A stretch of DNA of 50,483 nucleotides from Chloroflexota bacterium (GCA_013151415.1 JAADII010000192.1:1-50483); one strand, 5' to 3'; counted from the stretch's first letter, positions 1 to 9,000 are shown. A program made the numbers and translations. Notes: generated from the letters alone by a model not told the origin.

Positions 1-1178
1 TCGGGCGCGAGATTGCCGAACAAAATGGCCAGTCCGCCATCCGGGCTATAGGCGTTGTCGATGGTGCGAATGCAGTCGGGGTCTTTGGTGGCCTGACCGG
101 CGATATTCTCGCCCAGCGTCTTACCCGTCACCGTGATCTGGTCGAGATGCAGCGCGCCCGGCTTCTTACTCAGTTCATACAAAATGGCGCTGACGCCGCC
201 GGCCCGGTTCACGTCCTCCACATGATAATGACTGGAAGGAGAGACCTTGCAAATGTTGGGCGTGCGACGGCTGATCTCGTCGATGCGACTCAGAGGATAG
301 TCGATGCCCGCTTCGTAGGCGATGGCCAGGGTGTGCAAAACGGTGTTCGTGCTTCCGCCCATGGCCACATCCAGCGCGATGGCATTGTCGATGCTCTCCT
401 GAGTGACGATCTCCAGGGGGCGAATATCCTGCTCCCAGAGATACATGATTTGCCGCGCGGCCTGGCGGGCCAGTTCCTCGCGTTCGGGACTGAGGGCCAT
501 ATAAGTGCCGTTGCCGGGCAAGGCCATGCCCAACGCCTCGCACAGACAGTTCATGCTGTTGGCCGTGAACATGCCCGAGCACGAGCCGCAGGTGGGGCAG
601 GCCACCCGTTCGATCTCCAGCAATTCCTCTTCGTTCATGGTTCCCGCGGACACCGCGCCCACGGCCTCGAACACCGAGATCAGGTCTACAGTCTTGCCGT
701 CCGCAGTGTGACCCGCGTACATCGGCCCACCCGATACGAAAATGGTGGGAATATTGCAGCGCATCGCGGCCATGAGCATGCCCGGCACGATCTTATCGCA
801 GTTGGGGATGCAGATCAGCGCGTCGAATTGATGCGCTTCGACCATAGTCTCCACCGAATCGGCGATGATCTCGCGGCTGGGCAGACTGTATTTCATGCCG
901 AAGTGGCCCATGGCGATGCCGTCATCCACGCCGATGGTGTTGAAGAGGAAGGGCGCGCCCCCAGCTTCGCGCACGGCCTCTTTCACCAACTGGCCGAATT
1001 TGTCCAGATGAACATGGCCGGGAATGATGTCGATGTAACTGTTGGCAATGGCGATGAAGGGCTTATCGAAGTCCTCATCTTTGAGACCGGTCGCGCGCAA
1101 CAAACTACGGTGCGGCGCTCGCTCAATGCCTTTTTTGATGATGTCCGAACGCATGGGACGACCGTTGGTGGAACTCAT
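1..1178 (-). CDS. ilvD: Dihydroxy-acid dehydratase, C-terminus cut by window edge
   Basis: IlvD dehydrates 2,3-dihydroxy-3-methyl acids to 2-keto acids in valine, isoleucine and leucine synthesis; it is a cytosolic iron-sulfur enzyme. About 392 N-terminal residues are present, of roughly 560 in the family. Visible signatures are [16 protein letters not shown] near residue 53, [20 protein letters not shown] near 80, a first cluster-binding segment [12 protein letters not shown] near 123, and [17 protein letters not shown] near 195. The GHVHL segment is the E. coli-like form, not the TCNMHL form of plant-type enzymes. The start at 1178 ([12 protein letters not shown]) follows an AGGAG ribosome site. 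The reading frame runs off the left edge. The neighbouring toxin-antitoxin genes lie upstream on the same strand but are functionally unrelated. Confidence 0.95.
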   Translation of the reverse strand, partial: MSSTNGRPMRSDIIKKGIERAPHRSLLRATGLKDEDFDKPFIAIANSYIDIIPGHVHLDKFGQLVKEAVREAGGAPFLFNTIGVDDGIAMGHFGMKYSLPSREIIADSVETMVEAHQFDALICIPNCDKIVPGMLMAAMRCNIPTIFVSGGPMYAGHTADGKTVDLISVFEAVGAVSAGTMNEEELLEIERVACPTCGSCSGMFTANSMNCLCEALGMALPGNGTYMALSPEREELARQAARQIMYLWEQDIRPLEIVTQESIDNAIALDVAMGGSTNTVLHTLAIAYEAGIDYPLSRIDEISRRTPNICKVSPSSHYHVEDVNRAGGVSAILYELSKKPGALHLDQITVTGKTLGENIAGQATKDPDCIRTIDNAYSPDGGLAILFGNLAP

Positions 1179-1218
1179 GATTGCTTGCTCCTCGCGATAA
1201 CGGAAACGATGGGGCGTA

Positions 1219-1524
1219 TCAGGCTGGGCGAGCCCTTACTTTCACTTCAGCCTTGATTCGATCACCAGACATCAGTTGGACTTTTTCGAGATCGTAACGC
1301 GCCTGCAAACGCAACCATACGTCTGGGCTCGTGCCAAAATAACGCGCCAGGCGCAACGCGGTGTCAGGGGTGATGGAACGTTTGCCTTTGACGATTTGAT
1401 TGATGCGGAGCGGGGGAACGCCGATATCCTTCGCCAAACGATATTGACTGAGGCCCAAGGGCTTCATGAAATCCTCAAGCAGCACTTCTCCCGGATGGAT
1501 GGGAGGGAGTCTTTCTTCCATCAT
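1219..1524 (-). CDS. higA: HigA-family antitoxin
   Basis: This 101-aa protein is the antitoxin and autorepressor of a type II HigBA module. It begins with the HigA signature [22 protein letters not shown], split here only by the start of the helix-turn-helix, which runs to about residue 60 ([19 protein letters not shown]). A typical HigA tail follows ([21 protein letters not shown]). It lies 22 bp downstream of higB in the toxin-first order that is characteristic of HigBA and unlike most toxin-antitoxin operons. A GAGGTGAGG ribosome site precedes two adjacent Met codons, so the start is 1524 or 1521. Repression through the palindrome at the higB promoter is inferred from the family and from that site. 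Confidence 0.9.
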   Translation of the reverse strand: MMEERLPPIHPGEVLLEDFMKPLGLSQYRLAKDIGVPPLRINQIVKGKRSITPDTALRLARYFGTSPDVWLRLQARYDLEKVQLMSGDRIKAEVKVRARPA

Positions 1525-1546
1525 AACGCCTCACCTCGTGTATGAT

Positions 1547-1831
1547 TCATGAGTGGTAATCAACAATCTCGACGTCAAAAGCGCTATTGTGTCGCCAACG
1601 GAAACAAATGCGCCACTGATCGTTGATGCGAATGCTGAACTGGCCTTCTCGGTCGCCGCGTAACTTTTCCAAGCGATTTCCCGGCGGGGCCAGCAAATCG
1701 TTCAAATCTTCCGCTTCATGTAAGTAAAGGAGTTTGCGCCGAGCCGTTCTTTGAATCTCGCGAGGCAACTTGCGGGACACTTGCCCTCTGAATATCTTTT
1801 CGGTCTCTTTAGAAGCGAACGACTCTATCAT
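1547..1831 (-). CDS. higB: HigB-family mRNA interferase toxin
   Basis: This 94-aa RelE/HigB-superfamily toxin would cleave mRNA on the ribosome. The sequence follows the family pattern: MIESFASKETEKIFRG at the start, a basic helix SRKLPREIQRTARRKLLYL, the LNDLLAPPGNRLEKL loop, and the core strands GQFSIRINDQWRICFRW with the conserved Arg residues of the active site. It is the first gene of the module, followed by higA. The start codon at 1831-1829 lies only about 7 nt from the -10 hexamer, so the transcript appears to be leaderless; no ribosome-binding sequence is available upstream. The length is normal and the frame is intact. Confidence 0.9.
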   Translation of the reverse strand: MIESFASKETEKIFRGQVSRKLPREIQRTARRKLLYLHEAEDLNDLLAPPGNRLEKLRGDREGQFSIRINDQWRICFRWRHNSAFDVEIVDYHS

Positions 1832-1867
1832 GAAACGATGATATCAGGCGATGATTATGATTGTCAA
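1826..1867 (-). promoter_or_regulatory. higBA promoter with overlapping palindromic operator
   Basis: On the minus strand a consensus -35 (TTGACA, 1867-1862) and -10 (TATCAT, 1843-1838) are separated by 18 bp. The -10 hexamer is the upstream arm of a perfect inverted repeat, TATCAT-N6-ATGATA (1843-1826), whose other arm covers the higB start codon. This is where an autorepressor such as HigA would be expected to bind. The predicted transcription start falls on or next to the A of the ATG. Confidence 0.7.
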
Positions 1868-1879
1868 TTCGATGTCATT

Positions 1880-2863
1880 TCAATACCCCATATCCAAATC
1901 CACGCGGTTGGGCAATGGCTCTCCCCGAGTGGCGGCGTTGAGCATGGCCACCAGGGCCGCGATGCGTCGCGCTTCGCTGTCGGGCGTTCCCCAGGCCCCG
2001 GCCAGGTGCGGGGTCATGACCACATTGTCCAGCTCGTGAAAGGGGTGCGCCGAGGGCGGCGTGTGTTGGCGGGCCTCTTTCGTTTCGGGATAATTCCACC
2101 ACACATCCAGGCCCGCGGCCGCCAGCTTGCCCGATTTCAACGCCTCGTACAGCGCGGCCTCGTCCACGATCTCGCCGCGCCCCACATTCACGAAGATGGC
2201 GTTGTCGGGTAGCCGCGCCAGCTCCGCGGCGCGGATCAGCCCTCGGGTTTCAGGCGTGAGGGGCAAGGTGATTATGAGCACATTGGCCCGGGGAAGCAGG
2301 TTGGACAGGGCCTCGGGAGGATGCACCTCAGCCTGTAAATCGTAACGAAGCGCGGCCTGCGGATGACGCCGCGTGGCCAATACATTCATGCCCAGCGCCT
2401 CGCACACGCGCCCCACCCGCTGGCCAATGGCCCCAAACCCCAATATCAGCGCGGTCTTGCCGTCGAGAATTTGCGCGGGCAAAGGCTCGTAGCGCAAAGT
2501 CCAATCGAAGCGCCGGAAGGAGCGGTCGATGGGGATGAGGAAGCGCGTTGCGGCCATGAGCAGGGCAATGGCCATCTCCGCGGTGGGCGCGTCATTGTGG
2601 TGCAGGTTGTGCAGTGTGATATGCGGGTAATCGCGCAGAAGCTCGGCCGTCTCGGGCGGAACCCCGGCCCAGGGAATAATAACCGCGCGTAAATTGGGGC
2701 TGGCCTCGATTTCTTCGCGACTGGGGCTTCCCCTGACCAAAATCTCATATTGCGCGGGATCGGGCGGGGTTTTGCCGGTGGTGATGACAATATCCGGATC
2801 GAGTCCGGCCCGAATCTGGGCCAGCCATTCATCGGAAATGACGTGACTGATGTGGACGTTCAT
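1880..2863 (-). CDS. D-isomer-specific 2-hydroxyacid dehydrogenase family protein
   Basis: This 327-aa NAD(P)-dependent oxidoreductase interconverts a 2-hydroxy acid and its 2-keto acid; the substrate cannot be told from sequence. The central Rossmann domain contains ILGFGAIGQRVG near residue 143. The catalytic Arg lies in NVGRGEIVDEAAL and the catalytic His in MTPHLAGAW near the C-terminus. The stretch after GLDVW, normally EEEP-like, is longer and reads WWNYPETKEARQHTPPSAHP, so the usual Glu context is altered. It is not obviously in an operon: an intergenic hairpin separates it from the penicillin-binding protein gene upstream, and the higBA promoter begins just beyond its 3' end. Confidence 0.85.
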   Translation of the reverse strand: MNVHISHVISDEWLAQIRAGLDPDIVITTGKTPPDPAQYEILVRGSPSREEIEASPNLRAVIIPWAGVPPETAELLRDYPHITLHNLHHNDAPTAEMAIALLMAATRFLIPIDRSFRRFDWTLRYEPLPAQILDGKTALILGFGAIGQRVGRVCEALGMNVLATRRHPQAALRYDLQAEVHPPEALSNLLPRANVLIITLPLTPETRGLIRAAELARLPDNAIFVNVGRGEIVDEAALYEALKSGKLAAAGLDVWWNYPETKEARQHTPPSAHPFHELDNVVMTPHLAGAWGTPDSEARRIAALVAMLNAATRGEPLPNRVDLDMGY

Positions 2864-2927
2864 ATCACTTTGAAAGCAGACCTACAGTGCGCAGGCGCAC
2901 GCCGAAACAGATGAAAATCGCTTCGCC

Positions 2928-3002
2928 GACCAACGTAGACCATAGGACCAAGATAGACGATGGGCCTTTTGGTCTATGTTGGTCCTATGGTCTATGTTGG
3001 TC
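2928..3002. repeat. Long imperfect inverted repeat (32-nt arms)
   Basis: Left arm 2928-2959 and right arm 2971-3002 are complementary apart from about four positions, with an 11-nt loop containing CCTTTT. Each arm is itself made of two copies of a GGTCTATGTTGGTC-like word (right arm) or its complement. It fills the gap between the penicillin-binding protein gene and the dehydrogenase gene, both on the minus strand. It may act as a terminator or be a copy of a palindromic repeat family; the sequence alone does not decide. Confidence 0.8.
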
Positions 3003-3051
3003 TGAGCGCTCATCAAGGCCTGTGCGACCGACATCGTTGGACATTGGACGC

Positions 3052-5115
3052 TTATTTTCGAAGCAGGGCAGTGTCTGAGAATGGCTCTTCTTCAAATGGC
3101 GGAGGCGGTTGATCAGCCTTGAAGAATTCCAGTCGTCGAGTGGGGCAATCGGGGCCGGGCAGGGTTCCGGTTTCCGCGCAGATTTCTATCTCGACCACGC
3201 CTTCGGGGCGGGCGAAATCCATGACAGGCCAGGTTTTGTGGGCCTCGCGCATGAATTGGTTCCAAATAGGCGCAGCCGTGGTTGCCCCACTCATATCATT
3301 AGACATGGGCGAGTTGTCGGCATTGCCCACCCACACGCCCGCGACCAATTGCGGCGTGTAGCCGATGGTCCAACCATCTCGCCAATCGTCGGTGGTGCCG
3401 GTTTTCGCGGCGGCGGGCCGGCCAGGCAATTCCAGACGCTTCGCCAAACGGCCAAATGCAGGGCGTCGAGCTTCGCGGTCGCTGAGAATGGAAGTGATAA
3501 GATAAGCGTGCTCGGGCGTGATGGCGCGGCGCAACACAGGTCGTTCGTGGGTTTCCAAAAGATCGCCCTTTTCATCCTCCACTCGTAAAATGGCATGCGG
3601 CTCCACGCGGTAGCCGCCGTTGGCGAAGGCCGCAAACGCGGCCGTCATCTCCTCTAGGCTCACCTCGCCCCCGCCCAGTGTGAGTGAAAGGCCGTAATCA
3701 GGCCGGGTGAGGGTGGTGATTCCCAGCCGCGAGGCGACATCGAGCAAGGCCGGGATGCCTGCATGTTGGAGCGCTTTGACGGCCGGTATGTTGTAGCTAT
3801 TGGCCAGAGCCGAGCGGACGCTTACGGGGCCATGAAAGCGACCATCGTAGTTTTTGGGCTTGTAGGGCGGCCGGCCTGGGCCATCCGGAAATTCGGTGGG
3901 TTCGTCCAGGATGATGGTGGCTGGGGTCCAGTAATCGTCGGGTTTCTCAAATGTGGCGACATAAGTCAGTGGTTTGATCACGCTGCCGGTTTGGCGCGGC
4001 GAGGTGGCCATGTTCACCTGACCATCGATCTCATCATTTTCAAAATCTGGCGAGCCCACCATAGCCAGAATTTCGCCGGTGGCCGGGTCCAGCGCGACCA
4101 ACGCGGCGTTACGCGCCCGACGCCCCTCCAATTTGGCCATGCCTTCGCGCACCGCGTCTTCGGCCAGTCGTTGCAGCCGCATGTCCAATGTAGTGATCAC
4201 GCGCAGCCCGCCGCGCGCGACCACCTCTTTCCCATACGCATCCTCCAACTGAGCGCGAACCATAAGCGCGAAGTGGGGCGCAATCAACCCCCGCCCGAAC
4301 GGAGCGAGAATATCCTTGGGGTCTTTGCCTTCCCATTCCAACCAGGCCTGATCGGCCTCTTGCGGCGTGACAAAACCATATTGAACCATTAATCGAAGCA
4401 CGTCGGCCTGGCGACCGCGCACGATCTCCCAGTTGGTGTAAGGATCATAAATGGCCGGAGCCTGAGGAATGCCCGCCAAAAGCGAGGCTTCGGCCAGGGT
4501 GAGGTCGGTGGCGGGTTTGCGGAAATACGTTTGAGCCGCGGCCTCGGCGCCATAAGCAAGGTTGCCGTAGTAAATGTGATTGAGATAAATTTCTAAAATT
4601 TCGTCTTTGGTGTATCGACGGCTGACCTCGATGGCGAGAATCGCTTCTTTGAGCTTGCGCGAAAGGGTTTTTTCCGGGCTAAGAAAAGTGAGTTTCACCA
4701 ATTGCTGCGGAATGCCGCTGCCCCCTCGAGGCTGTTCATCCGGCTGCACAATATAATAAAGCGCTCGCAGCACGCCTAAGGGGTCCACTCCGGGGTGGCG
4801 GTAGAAGTTTGGGTCTTCGGTGGCTAATGTGGCGTTGATCAAATAGGGGCTGATGCTGCCTAATGGCTGCACGGTGCGTCGTCCACCCGTTTGAGGGAAG
4901 ATTTCGTATAGTAAATGACCGTTTCGGTCATAAATGCTGGTGGTTTTGAAGGTGTTGGCCCGGTCTTGCAGTTCTTGTGGCGGGGGCAACGACGCGGCTA
5001 TGCGCGCATATGCGAGCAAACCCGCGCCCAGACTGAGCGCGAAGCCCCCCATCGCGATGAGGGTCGCGATGAGCAAATAGTTGAGAAGACGAGAGGAGGC
5101 GCGAGAGCGAGACAT
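3052..5115 (-). CDS. Class A penicillin-binding protein (glycosyltransferase/transpeptidase)
   Basis: This bifunctional peptidoglycan synthase has 687 residues from the chosen start. An N-terminal membrane anchor (about residues 10-35) is followed by the GT51 glycosyltransferase domain, with the catalytic ATEDPNFYRHPGVDP motif and the GGSGIPQQLVK segment. The transpeptidase domain carries SxxK (TGSVIKP), SxN (NSYNIP) and KTG (AAKTGTTDDWRDGW). The tail is Pro/Glu-rich. An in-frame upstream Met at 5175 exists, but that would overlap the preceding DUF402 gene; MSRSRASS at 5115 leaves a 26-nt gap and places the anchor at the usual distance. Neither start has a clear ribosome site. The gene is probably co-transcribed with the DUF402 gene. 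It acts on the outer face of the cytoplasmic membrane. Confidence 0.93.
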   Translation of the reverse strand: MSRSRASSRLLNYLLIATLIAMGGFALSLGAGLLAYARIAASLPPPQELQDRANTFKTTSIYDRNGHLLYEIFPQTGGRRTVQPLGSISPYLINATLATEDPNFYRHPGVDPLGVLRALYYIVQPDEQPRGGSGIPQQLVKLTFLSPEKTLSRKLKEAILAIEVSRRYTKDEILEIYLNHIYYGNLAYGAEAAAQTYFRKPATDLTLAEASLLAGIPQAPAIYDPYTNWEIVRGRQADVLRLMVQYGFVTPQEADQAWLEWEGKDPKDILAPFGRGLIAPHFALMVRAQLEDAYGKEVVARGGLRVITTLDMRLQRLAEDAVREGMAKLEGRRARNAALVALDPATGEILAMVGSPDFENDEIDGQVNMATSPRQTGSVIKPLTYVATFEKPDDYWTPATIILDEPTEFPDGPGRPPYKPKNYDGRFHGPVSVRSALANSYNIPAVKALQHAGIPALLDVASRLGITTLTRPDYGLSLTLGGGEVSLEEMTAAFAAFANGGYRVEPHAILRVEDEKGDLLETHERPVLRRAITPEHAYLITSILSDREARRPAFGRLAKRLELPGRPAAAKTGTTDDWRDGWTIGYTPQLVAGVWVGNADNSPMSNDMSGATTAAPIWNQFMREAHKTWPVMDFARPEGVVEIEICAETGTLPGPDCPTRRLEFFKADQPPPPFEEEPFSDTALLRK

Positions 5116-5141
5116 AAATGGGATTTGAACGACGGACCGGG

Positions 5142-5780
5142 TCAGCTTTTCGGGCTTCCATTCGCTGTCGCCCATTCATTTCCAGGACAAAAGTTTTGCG
5201 GATGGAAGAGGCCGGTGTGCGCGAGCGCGTGGGGCCAGATTTCGGCCAGGGTTTTTTGAACTGCGGCGTGGAGCGCTGGGTGGGTGCGGGCGATGTTCAG
5301 CGTTGCATATTCCTCTTCATCCAGCAGGATGGGTGGCCCCGCGACCGGGACCCACAGGTCCAAGGCTAAATCGATCCAGGTCAGAACGGCTTTGTTCGGA
5401 TGATAATCTACAGGAAGCGTGAAATTGACGTAATGCCCCTTTAAGGGGCAGTCGAAGGAGGCCAGAGCGCAAAACCCTTTGGGCAGGGTCGCCTTATGCT
5501 GAAGACGCCGATAACGAGCGGCAAGTTCCGCCATGTTCAGGCCCGCAGGCGCGGCCCGACCATCGCACAGCGCGAACACATTGAAGTGACGATGACGCGG
5601 AAAACATTCGAAGAGCAGATCGCCTTTGCTGAAAGAGACGAATGGAAGCGAGAGGGTTTCGTAGCGCCAGCGGGCCGCAACGACCAGGGGGTCGCCCTCT
5701 TTCAAGAGCCAGGCCCGATAAATGGCCTGGACATCGCCCCAAAAATCGACCTTTCGGATAGTGATTTCAGATGCAGTCAT
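5142..5780 (-). CDS. DUF402 domain protein
   Basis: This protein of about 212 residues has a C-terminal half with the DUF402 pattern: YVNFTLPVDYHPNKAVLTWI, DLALDLWVPVAGPPILLDEE and EYATLN. Family members fold as a beta barrel and include nucleoside-diphosphate phosphatase-like enzymes that use acidic residues; a precise reaction cannot be assigned here. The start is uncertain: MTASEITIRKVDFWGD at 5780, an adjacent Met at 5783, or a Met at 5852 are all in frame, and none has a strong ribosome site. I prefer 5780 because the conserved domain begins straight after it. It lies 26 nt upstream of the penicillin-binding protein gene and is divergent from lexA. Confidence 0.75.
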   Translation of the reverse strand: MTASEITIRKVDFWGDVQAIYRAWLLKEGDPLVVAARWRYETLSLPFVSFSKGDLLFECFPRHRHFNVFALCDGRAAPAGLNMAELAARYRRLQHKATLPKGFCALASFDCPLKGHYVNFTLPVDYHPNKAVLTWIDLALDLWVPVAGPPILLDEEEYATLNIARTHPALHAAVQKTLAEIWPHALAHTGLFHPQNFCPGNEWATANGSPKS

Positions 5781-5888
5781 CATGCATGGTAATGCGGGAT
5801 AAAGGGAAAAGGCAAAGCGCGCGCGGCTTGGTTTCCCAAATGCGCGCGACATTTTTGATGAATTTTTGGGAAAAGTTGGGAAAAGGGC

Positions 5889-5918
5889 TTGACAAAGAAC
5901 ATATGTTCCGGCTATACT
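5889..5918 (+). promoter_or_regulatory. lexA promoter with SOS box in the spacer
   Basis: A perfect -35 TTGACA (5889-5894) and a -10 TATACT (5913-5918) are 18 bp apart. Inside the spacer is the perfect palindrome GAACATATGTTC (5897-5908), matching the GAAC-N4-GTTC LexA operator of Bacillus and many Gram-positive-type lineages. LexA binding there would occlude RNA polymerase, giving autoregulation. A weaker half-site, GAACATTTGT, lies at 5932. About 140 nt of leader follow before the start codon. Confidence 0.85.
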
Positions 5919-6060
5919 AGGGTTGTCATCCGAACATTTGTGTCATCCGTTTGCTTCATCATCCATGATGGTGAAGCGCGGTTTGCACCGATGGCCTATA
6001 TTGAAAAGGTCTGGCGTTTTCTTTGCGCCTTCTCACGAGTCGAACTTCAGGAGATATGTC

Positions 6061-6708
6061 ATGAAATTACGACCGCGTCAAAAACGCATTCTCGAATTCA
6101 TTCAAGAGTATATCGATGAGCATGATTATCCGCCCACTATTCGGGAGATCGGGGCGGCCGTTGGCATTTCTTCGACGTCGGTCGTCAATTATAACCTGGA
6201 GCGGCTGGAGGAGATGAAACTCATCGAGCGCAATCGCGAGGTCTCGCGCGGGTTGCGTCTGGTGAAGCCCAAAGACAAACGCGGCGGTGAAAGGGTGCGC
6301 GAAATTCCGTTGTATGGCAAGATCGCCGCGGGCAAACCCATCCCCATACCCGATGATCCGGAAACCGTGGCCGAAAACATCGCGGTTCCGGCCAGCTTGC
6401 TGCCCACCAGCGGCGAGGCCTTTGCGCTGCGAGTTGAGGGCCATTCCATGATCGATGCATTGGTCAACGACGGCGATATCATTGTCGTGCGCAGTCAACC
6501 CGAAGTCGAAAATGGTCAGATGGCCGTGGTCGAGGTCTTGGAGCCGGCCGAATTGGCCGGTGTGACTCTGAAACGGTTTTACAGACGAGATGACAAGATC
6601 GAACTCCGACCCGATAATCCTGACCCAAGTTACCAGCCATTTTGGGTCGAAGCCGAACATGTGCGGGTTTATGGTCGGGTGGAAAGCGTCTTGCGCAAAT
6701 ATTCGTAG
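6061..6708 (+). CDS. lexA: LexA repressor
   Basis: LexA represses the SOS DNA-damage regulon and is inactivated by RecA-stimulated self-cleavage. The protein has 215 residues. The N-terminal winged helix is RPRQKRILEFIQEYIDEHDY and onward, with recognition segment TIREIGAAVGISSTSVVNYN. The C-terminal S24 peptidase domain has the scissile Ala90-Gly91 bond in KIAAGKPI, nucleophile Ser129 in EGHSMIDALVNDGD and general base Lys171 in VTLKRFY. The start at 6061 follows AGGAG and matches the family N-terminus; longer in-frame starts back to 5923 lie within the leader and are rejected. The operator in its own promoter is described separately. Confidence 0.96.
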   Translation: MKLRPRQKRILEFIQEYIDEHDYPPTIREIGAAVGISSTSVVNYNLERLEEMKLIERNREVSRGLRLVKPKDKRGGERVREIPLYGKIAAGKPIPIPDDPETVAENIAVPASLLPTSGEAFALRVEGHSMIDALVNDGDIIVVRSQPEVENGQMAVVEVLEPAELAGVTLKRFYRRDDKIELRPDNPDPSYQPFWVEAEHVRVYGRVESVLRKYS

Positions 6709-6780
6709 CGCCCTATTGAGCAATTCGTCAAAGTGGTGAAAAAAGCATAGCTCTTGTACAATCATGTCGCTACAGGTGAC

Positions 6781-8565
6781 ATGATGACCATCGAAGGCCT
6801 GATCGTTCTCCTGATCCTGATCATCGCGGTTGCGCTTTTTGCAAGCGAGCGCTGGCGCGTTGATTTTATCGCTTTGGGCGTGATGGTGTTGTTGATGGCG
6901 TTAGGCGTGGTGACGCCGCGGGAGGGCGTGTCGGGTTTTAGCAATCCAGCCACCGTGACCATCGCCTCGATGTTTGTGTTGAGCGCGGGAATGCAGAGCA
7001 CGGGCGCGTTGGACGCCTTGGGAGAACGCATCGTGCGCATGGCCAGGAACAGCGAGGCTCGCCTGGTGGTGGCGCTGATGTTGGCCGTGGGGTTGTTGAG
7101 CGCGGTGGTGCTCAACACAGCCGTGGTGGCGGTGTTCATCCCCATCACCCTCAAAATTGCTCGCGATAGTCGTCTGTCGCCCGGGCGTCTGCTCATGCCT
7201 CTTTCATTTGGCGCCATGTTGGGCGGCACCATGACCCTTATCGGCACATCGACCAACCTGCTCGTGAGCGGCATCGCCTCCGCCTCGGGCCTGCCCCCGT
7301 TTGGCATGCTCGATTTCGCCCCCCTCGGCGTCATTGTGCTGGTGGTGGGCATTCTTTATATGGTGCTGGTTGGACGGCGCTTGATCCCGGACCGGCTTGT
7401 TGAAGACAGCTTGTTGGATAAATACGGCGTGCGCGAATATTTGAGCGAGGTGGTGGTCTTGCCCAACTCGCGTTTGGTGGGACGCCGGCTAGACGATGCG
7501 CATCTGAGCGAACGTTTGGATATCACCGTGCTCGACATCTTGCGGGATGGTCGAACCATCAAATTGCCGGGTGCGTCTCGGCATATTCGCCCAGGCGATG
7601 TGCTTTTGGTTCGAGCGCCTTTGGAAGCGTTGCTGGCCGTGCGCGATGAGGCCGGGTTGGAAATCCTCCCGGAACTGAAGCTCGCCGCCGACCTTTTCGA
7701 AAATGGCGAAGATGTGGCCCTGGCCGAAGCGGTGGTTGCGGCCGATTCGCCTCTCATTGGTTATTCGCTCAAAGAGCTGAATTTCCGACGACGATATGGC
7801 GCGGTGGCCATTGCCATTCAGCGCAAAGGTGAGCCCATTTACGACAAACTCGGGCACGAAACCTTGATGGCGGGCGATATGCTGCTCTTATTGGGAAGAA
7901 AGAAAACCCTGCGCGAGCTCAAGCGCAATCCCGATTTCTTACTCTTGCTCGATGTGCCCATCCCCTTAAGGCGTCGCCGCGCGCGGTGGGCCAGCGTGAT
8001 CATGATAGGGGTGGTGCTTGTGGCCATGTTGGGCTGGCTGCCTGTCATGACGGTGGCGCTGACCGGCGCTTTTTTGATGGTGGTCACCGGCGTGTTAAGC
8101 CTCGACGAAGCCTACGCGTCTTTGGATACGCGCGTGTTGGTCATGTTGGCGGGAATTTTGTCGCTGGAAGCGGCTATGGAGAATTCCGGCCTGGCCGAGT
8201 GGCTCGCGCACCAGATGCTGCAAGTGGTGGGCGCGAGCTCGCCGATCATTTTGATAGGCGCATTTTATTTGTTGGCCATGTTGCTCACCGAGGCCATGTC
8301 AAATCAGGCCACGGCAGTGGTGTTGGCGCCGCTGGCCATATCCACCGCCGTGGCCATGGGGGCCAGCCCCACGCCTTTCTTGATGGCCGTCACGTTCGCG
8401 GCTTCGGCCAGTTTCATGACGCCGGTGGGTTACCAAACCAACACCATGATCTACGGCGCGGGCGGCTATCGATTTTTTGATTTCACGCGCGTTGGCGCGC
8501 CGCTCAACCTGCTTTTGTGGATCGTTTGTTCGGTGGCCATTCCTTTCATCTGGCCGTTGTGGTGA
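6781..8565 (+). CDS. SLC13-family permease with two RCK_C (TrkA-C) domains
   Basis: This 594-aa membrane carrier belongs to the divalent-anion/Na+ symporter (SLC13/CitMHS-like) group. Two hydrophobic halves of several helices each flank a soluble insert at about residues 210-395. The first half contains NPATVTIASMFVLSAG and GTMTLIGTSTNLLVSG, the Ser-Asn-Thr-type loops typical of the family; the second half contains MSNQATAVVLAPLAI. The insert carries two RCK_C modules, which in relatives bind regulatory ligands. The substrate (sulfate, phosphate or a dicarboxylate) cannot be decided. The start at 6781 (MMTIEGLIVLLILI) was chosen over an upstream Met at 6754 because it begins just before the first helix. 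The gene stands alone, convergent with fmdB. Confidence 0.85.
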   Translation: MMTIEGLIVLLILIIAVALFASERWRVDFIALGVMVLLMALGVVTPREGVSGFSNPATVTIASMFVLSAGMQSTGALDALGERIVRMARNSEARLVVALMLAVGLLSAVVLNTAVVAVFIPITLKIARDSRLSPGRLLMPLSFGAMLGGTMTLIGTSTNLLVSGIASASGLPPFGMLDFAPLGVIVLVVGILYMVLVGRRLIPDRLVEDSLLDKYGVREYLSEVVVLPNSRLVGRRLDDAHLSERLDITVLDILRDGRTIKLPGASRHIRPGDVLLVRAPLEALLAVRDEAGLEILPELKLAADLFENGEDVALAEAVVAADSPLIGYSLKELNFRRRYGAVAIAIQRKGEPIYDKLGHETLMAGDMLLLLGRKKTLRELKRNPDFLLLLDVPIPLRRRRARWASVIMIGVVLVAMLGWLPVMTVALTGAFLMVVTGVLSLDEAYASLDTRVLVMLAGILSLEAAMENSGLAEWLAHQMLQVVGASSPIILIGAFYLLAMLLTEAMSNQATAVVLAPLAISTAVAMGASPTPFLMAVTFAASASFMTPVGYQTNTMIYGAGGYRFFDFTRVGAPLNLLLWIVCSVAIPFIWPLW

Positions 8566-8583
8566 GAACGGGTGCGGCCTTGC

Positions 8584-8979
8584 TCAGATATCTCCAAACT
8601 CGTCGCCCAAACCATCGCCAGCCAGATCGGGCATGGCTTGCTCGATTTCCTCCGGCGACTGCCCCGACTCGAGCCGATCGATCACTTCGTTGAACTCGGG
8701 ATCCATGTCTTCGCCCAACTCCTCGCTCATTTGCCGCATCAAGCGACCCAACGCTCGCGGATCCTCTTCGTCCAATCCGGCCAAAGCCGAGGGATCGGCC
8801 AACGCTTCTAAACGCGCCTCTTCCGAGCGCACCATGGCCACGCGCGAAACCAGCCTTCGCAACCGCCGCCCCTGGCATCGCGGACAGGCCGGATCATGTT
8901 CTGCGGCCGCGGCGATGCTGCGATAAAATATGCTCACCCGTTGTTGGCAATCGAAACAATAATAATCGTAAATCGGCAT
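8584..8979 (-). CDS. FmdB-family zinc-ribbon protein
   Basis: This 131-aa protein starts with an FmdB-type ribbon: MPIYDYYCFDCQQRVSIFY followed by DPACPRCQGRRLRRLVS, giving the two Cys pairs of a zinc site. The rest is acidic and helical, with DEEDPRALGRLMRQMSEELG and DMDPEFNEVIDRLE. FmdB was named as a possible regulator of formamidase genes, but for most members the role is unknown. A strong GGAGGAG ribosome site lies upstream. It is divergent from gmk. Confidence 0.8.
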   Translation of the reverse strand: MPIYDYYCFDCQQRVSIFYRSIAAAAEHDPACPRCQGRRLRRLVSRVAMVRSEEARLEALADPSALAGLDEEDPRALGRLMRQMSEELGEDMDPEFNEVIDRLESGQSPEEIEQAMPDLAGDGLGDEFGDI

Positions 8980-9000
8980 GACGTTCTCCTCCCATGACCA

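Noticed and set aside
147-1256. 369-aa plus-strand reading frame across ilvD
   Set aside because: It is antisense to clear IlvD motifs on the minus strand and resembles no known protein; a shadow of a high-GC gene.
8477-8926. 149-aa plus-strand reading frame over fmdB
   Set aside because: It overlaps the SLC13 gene end and is antisense to the FmdB zinc ribbon; Ser-rich shadow.
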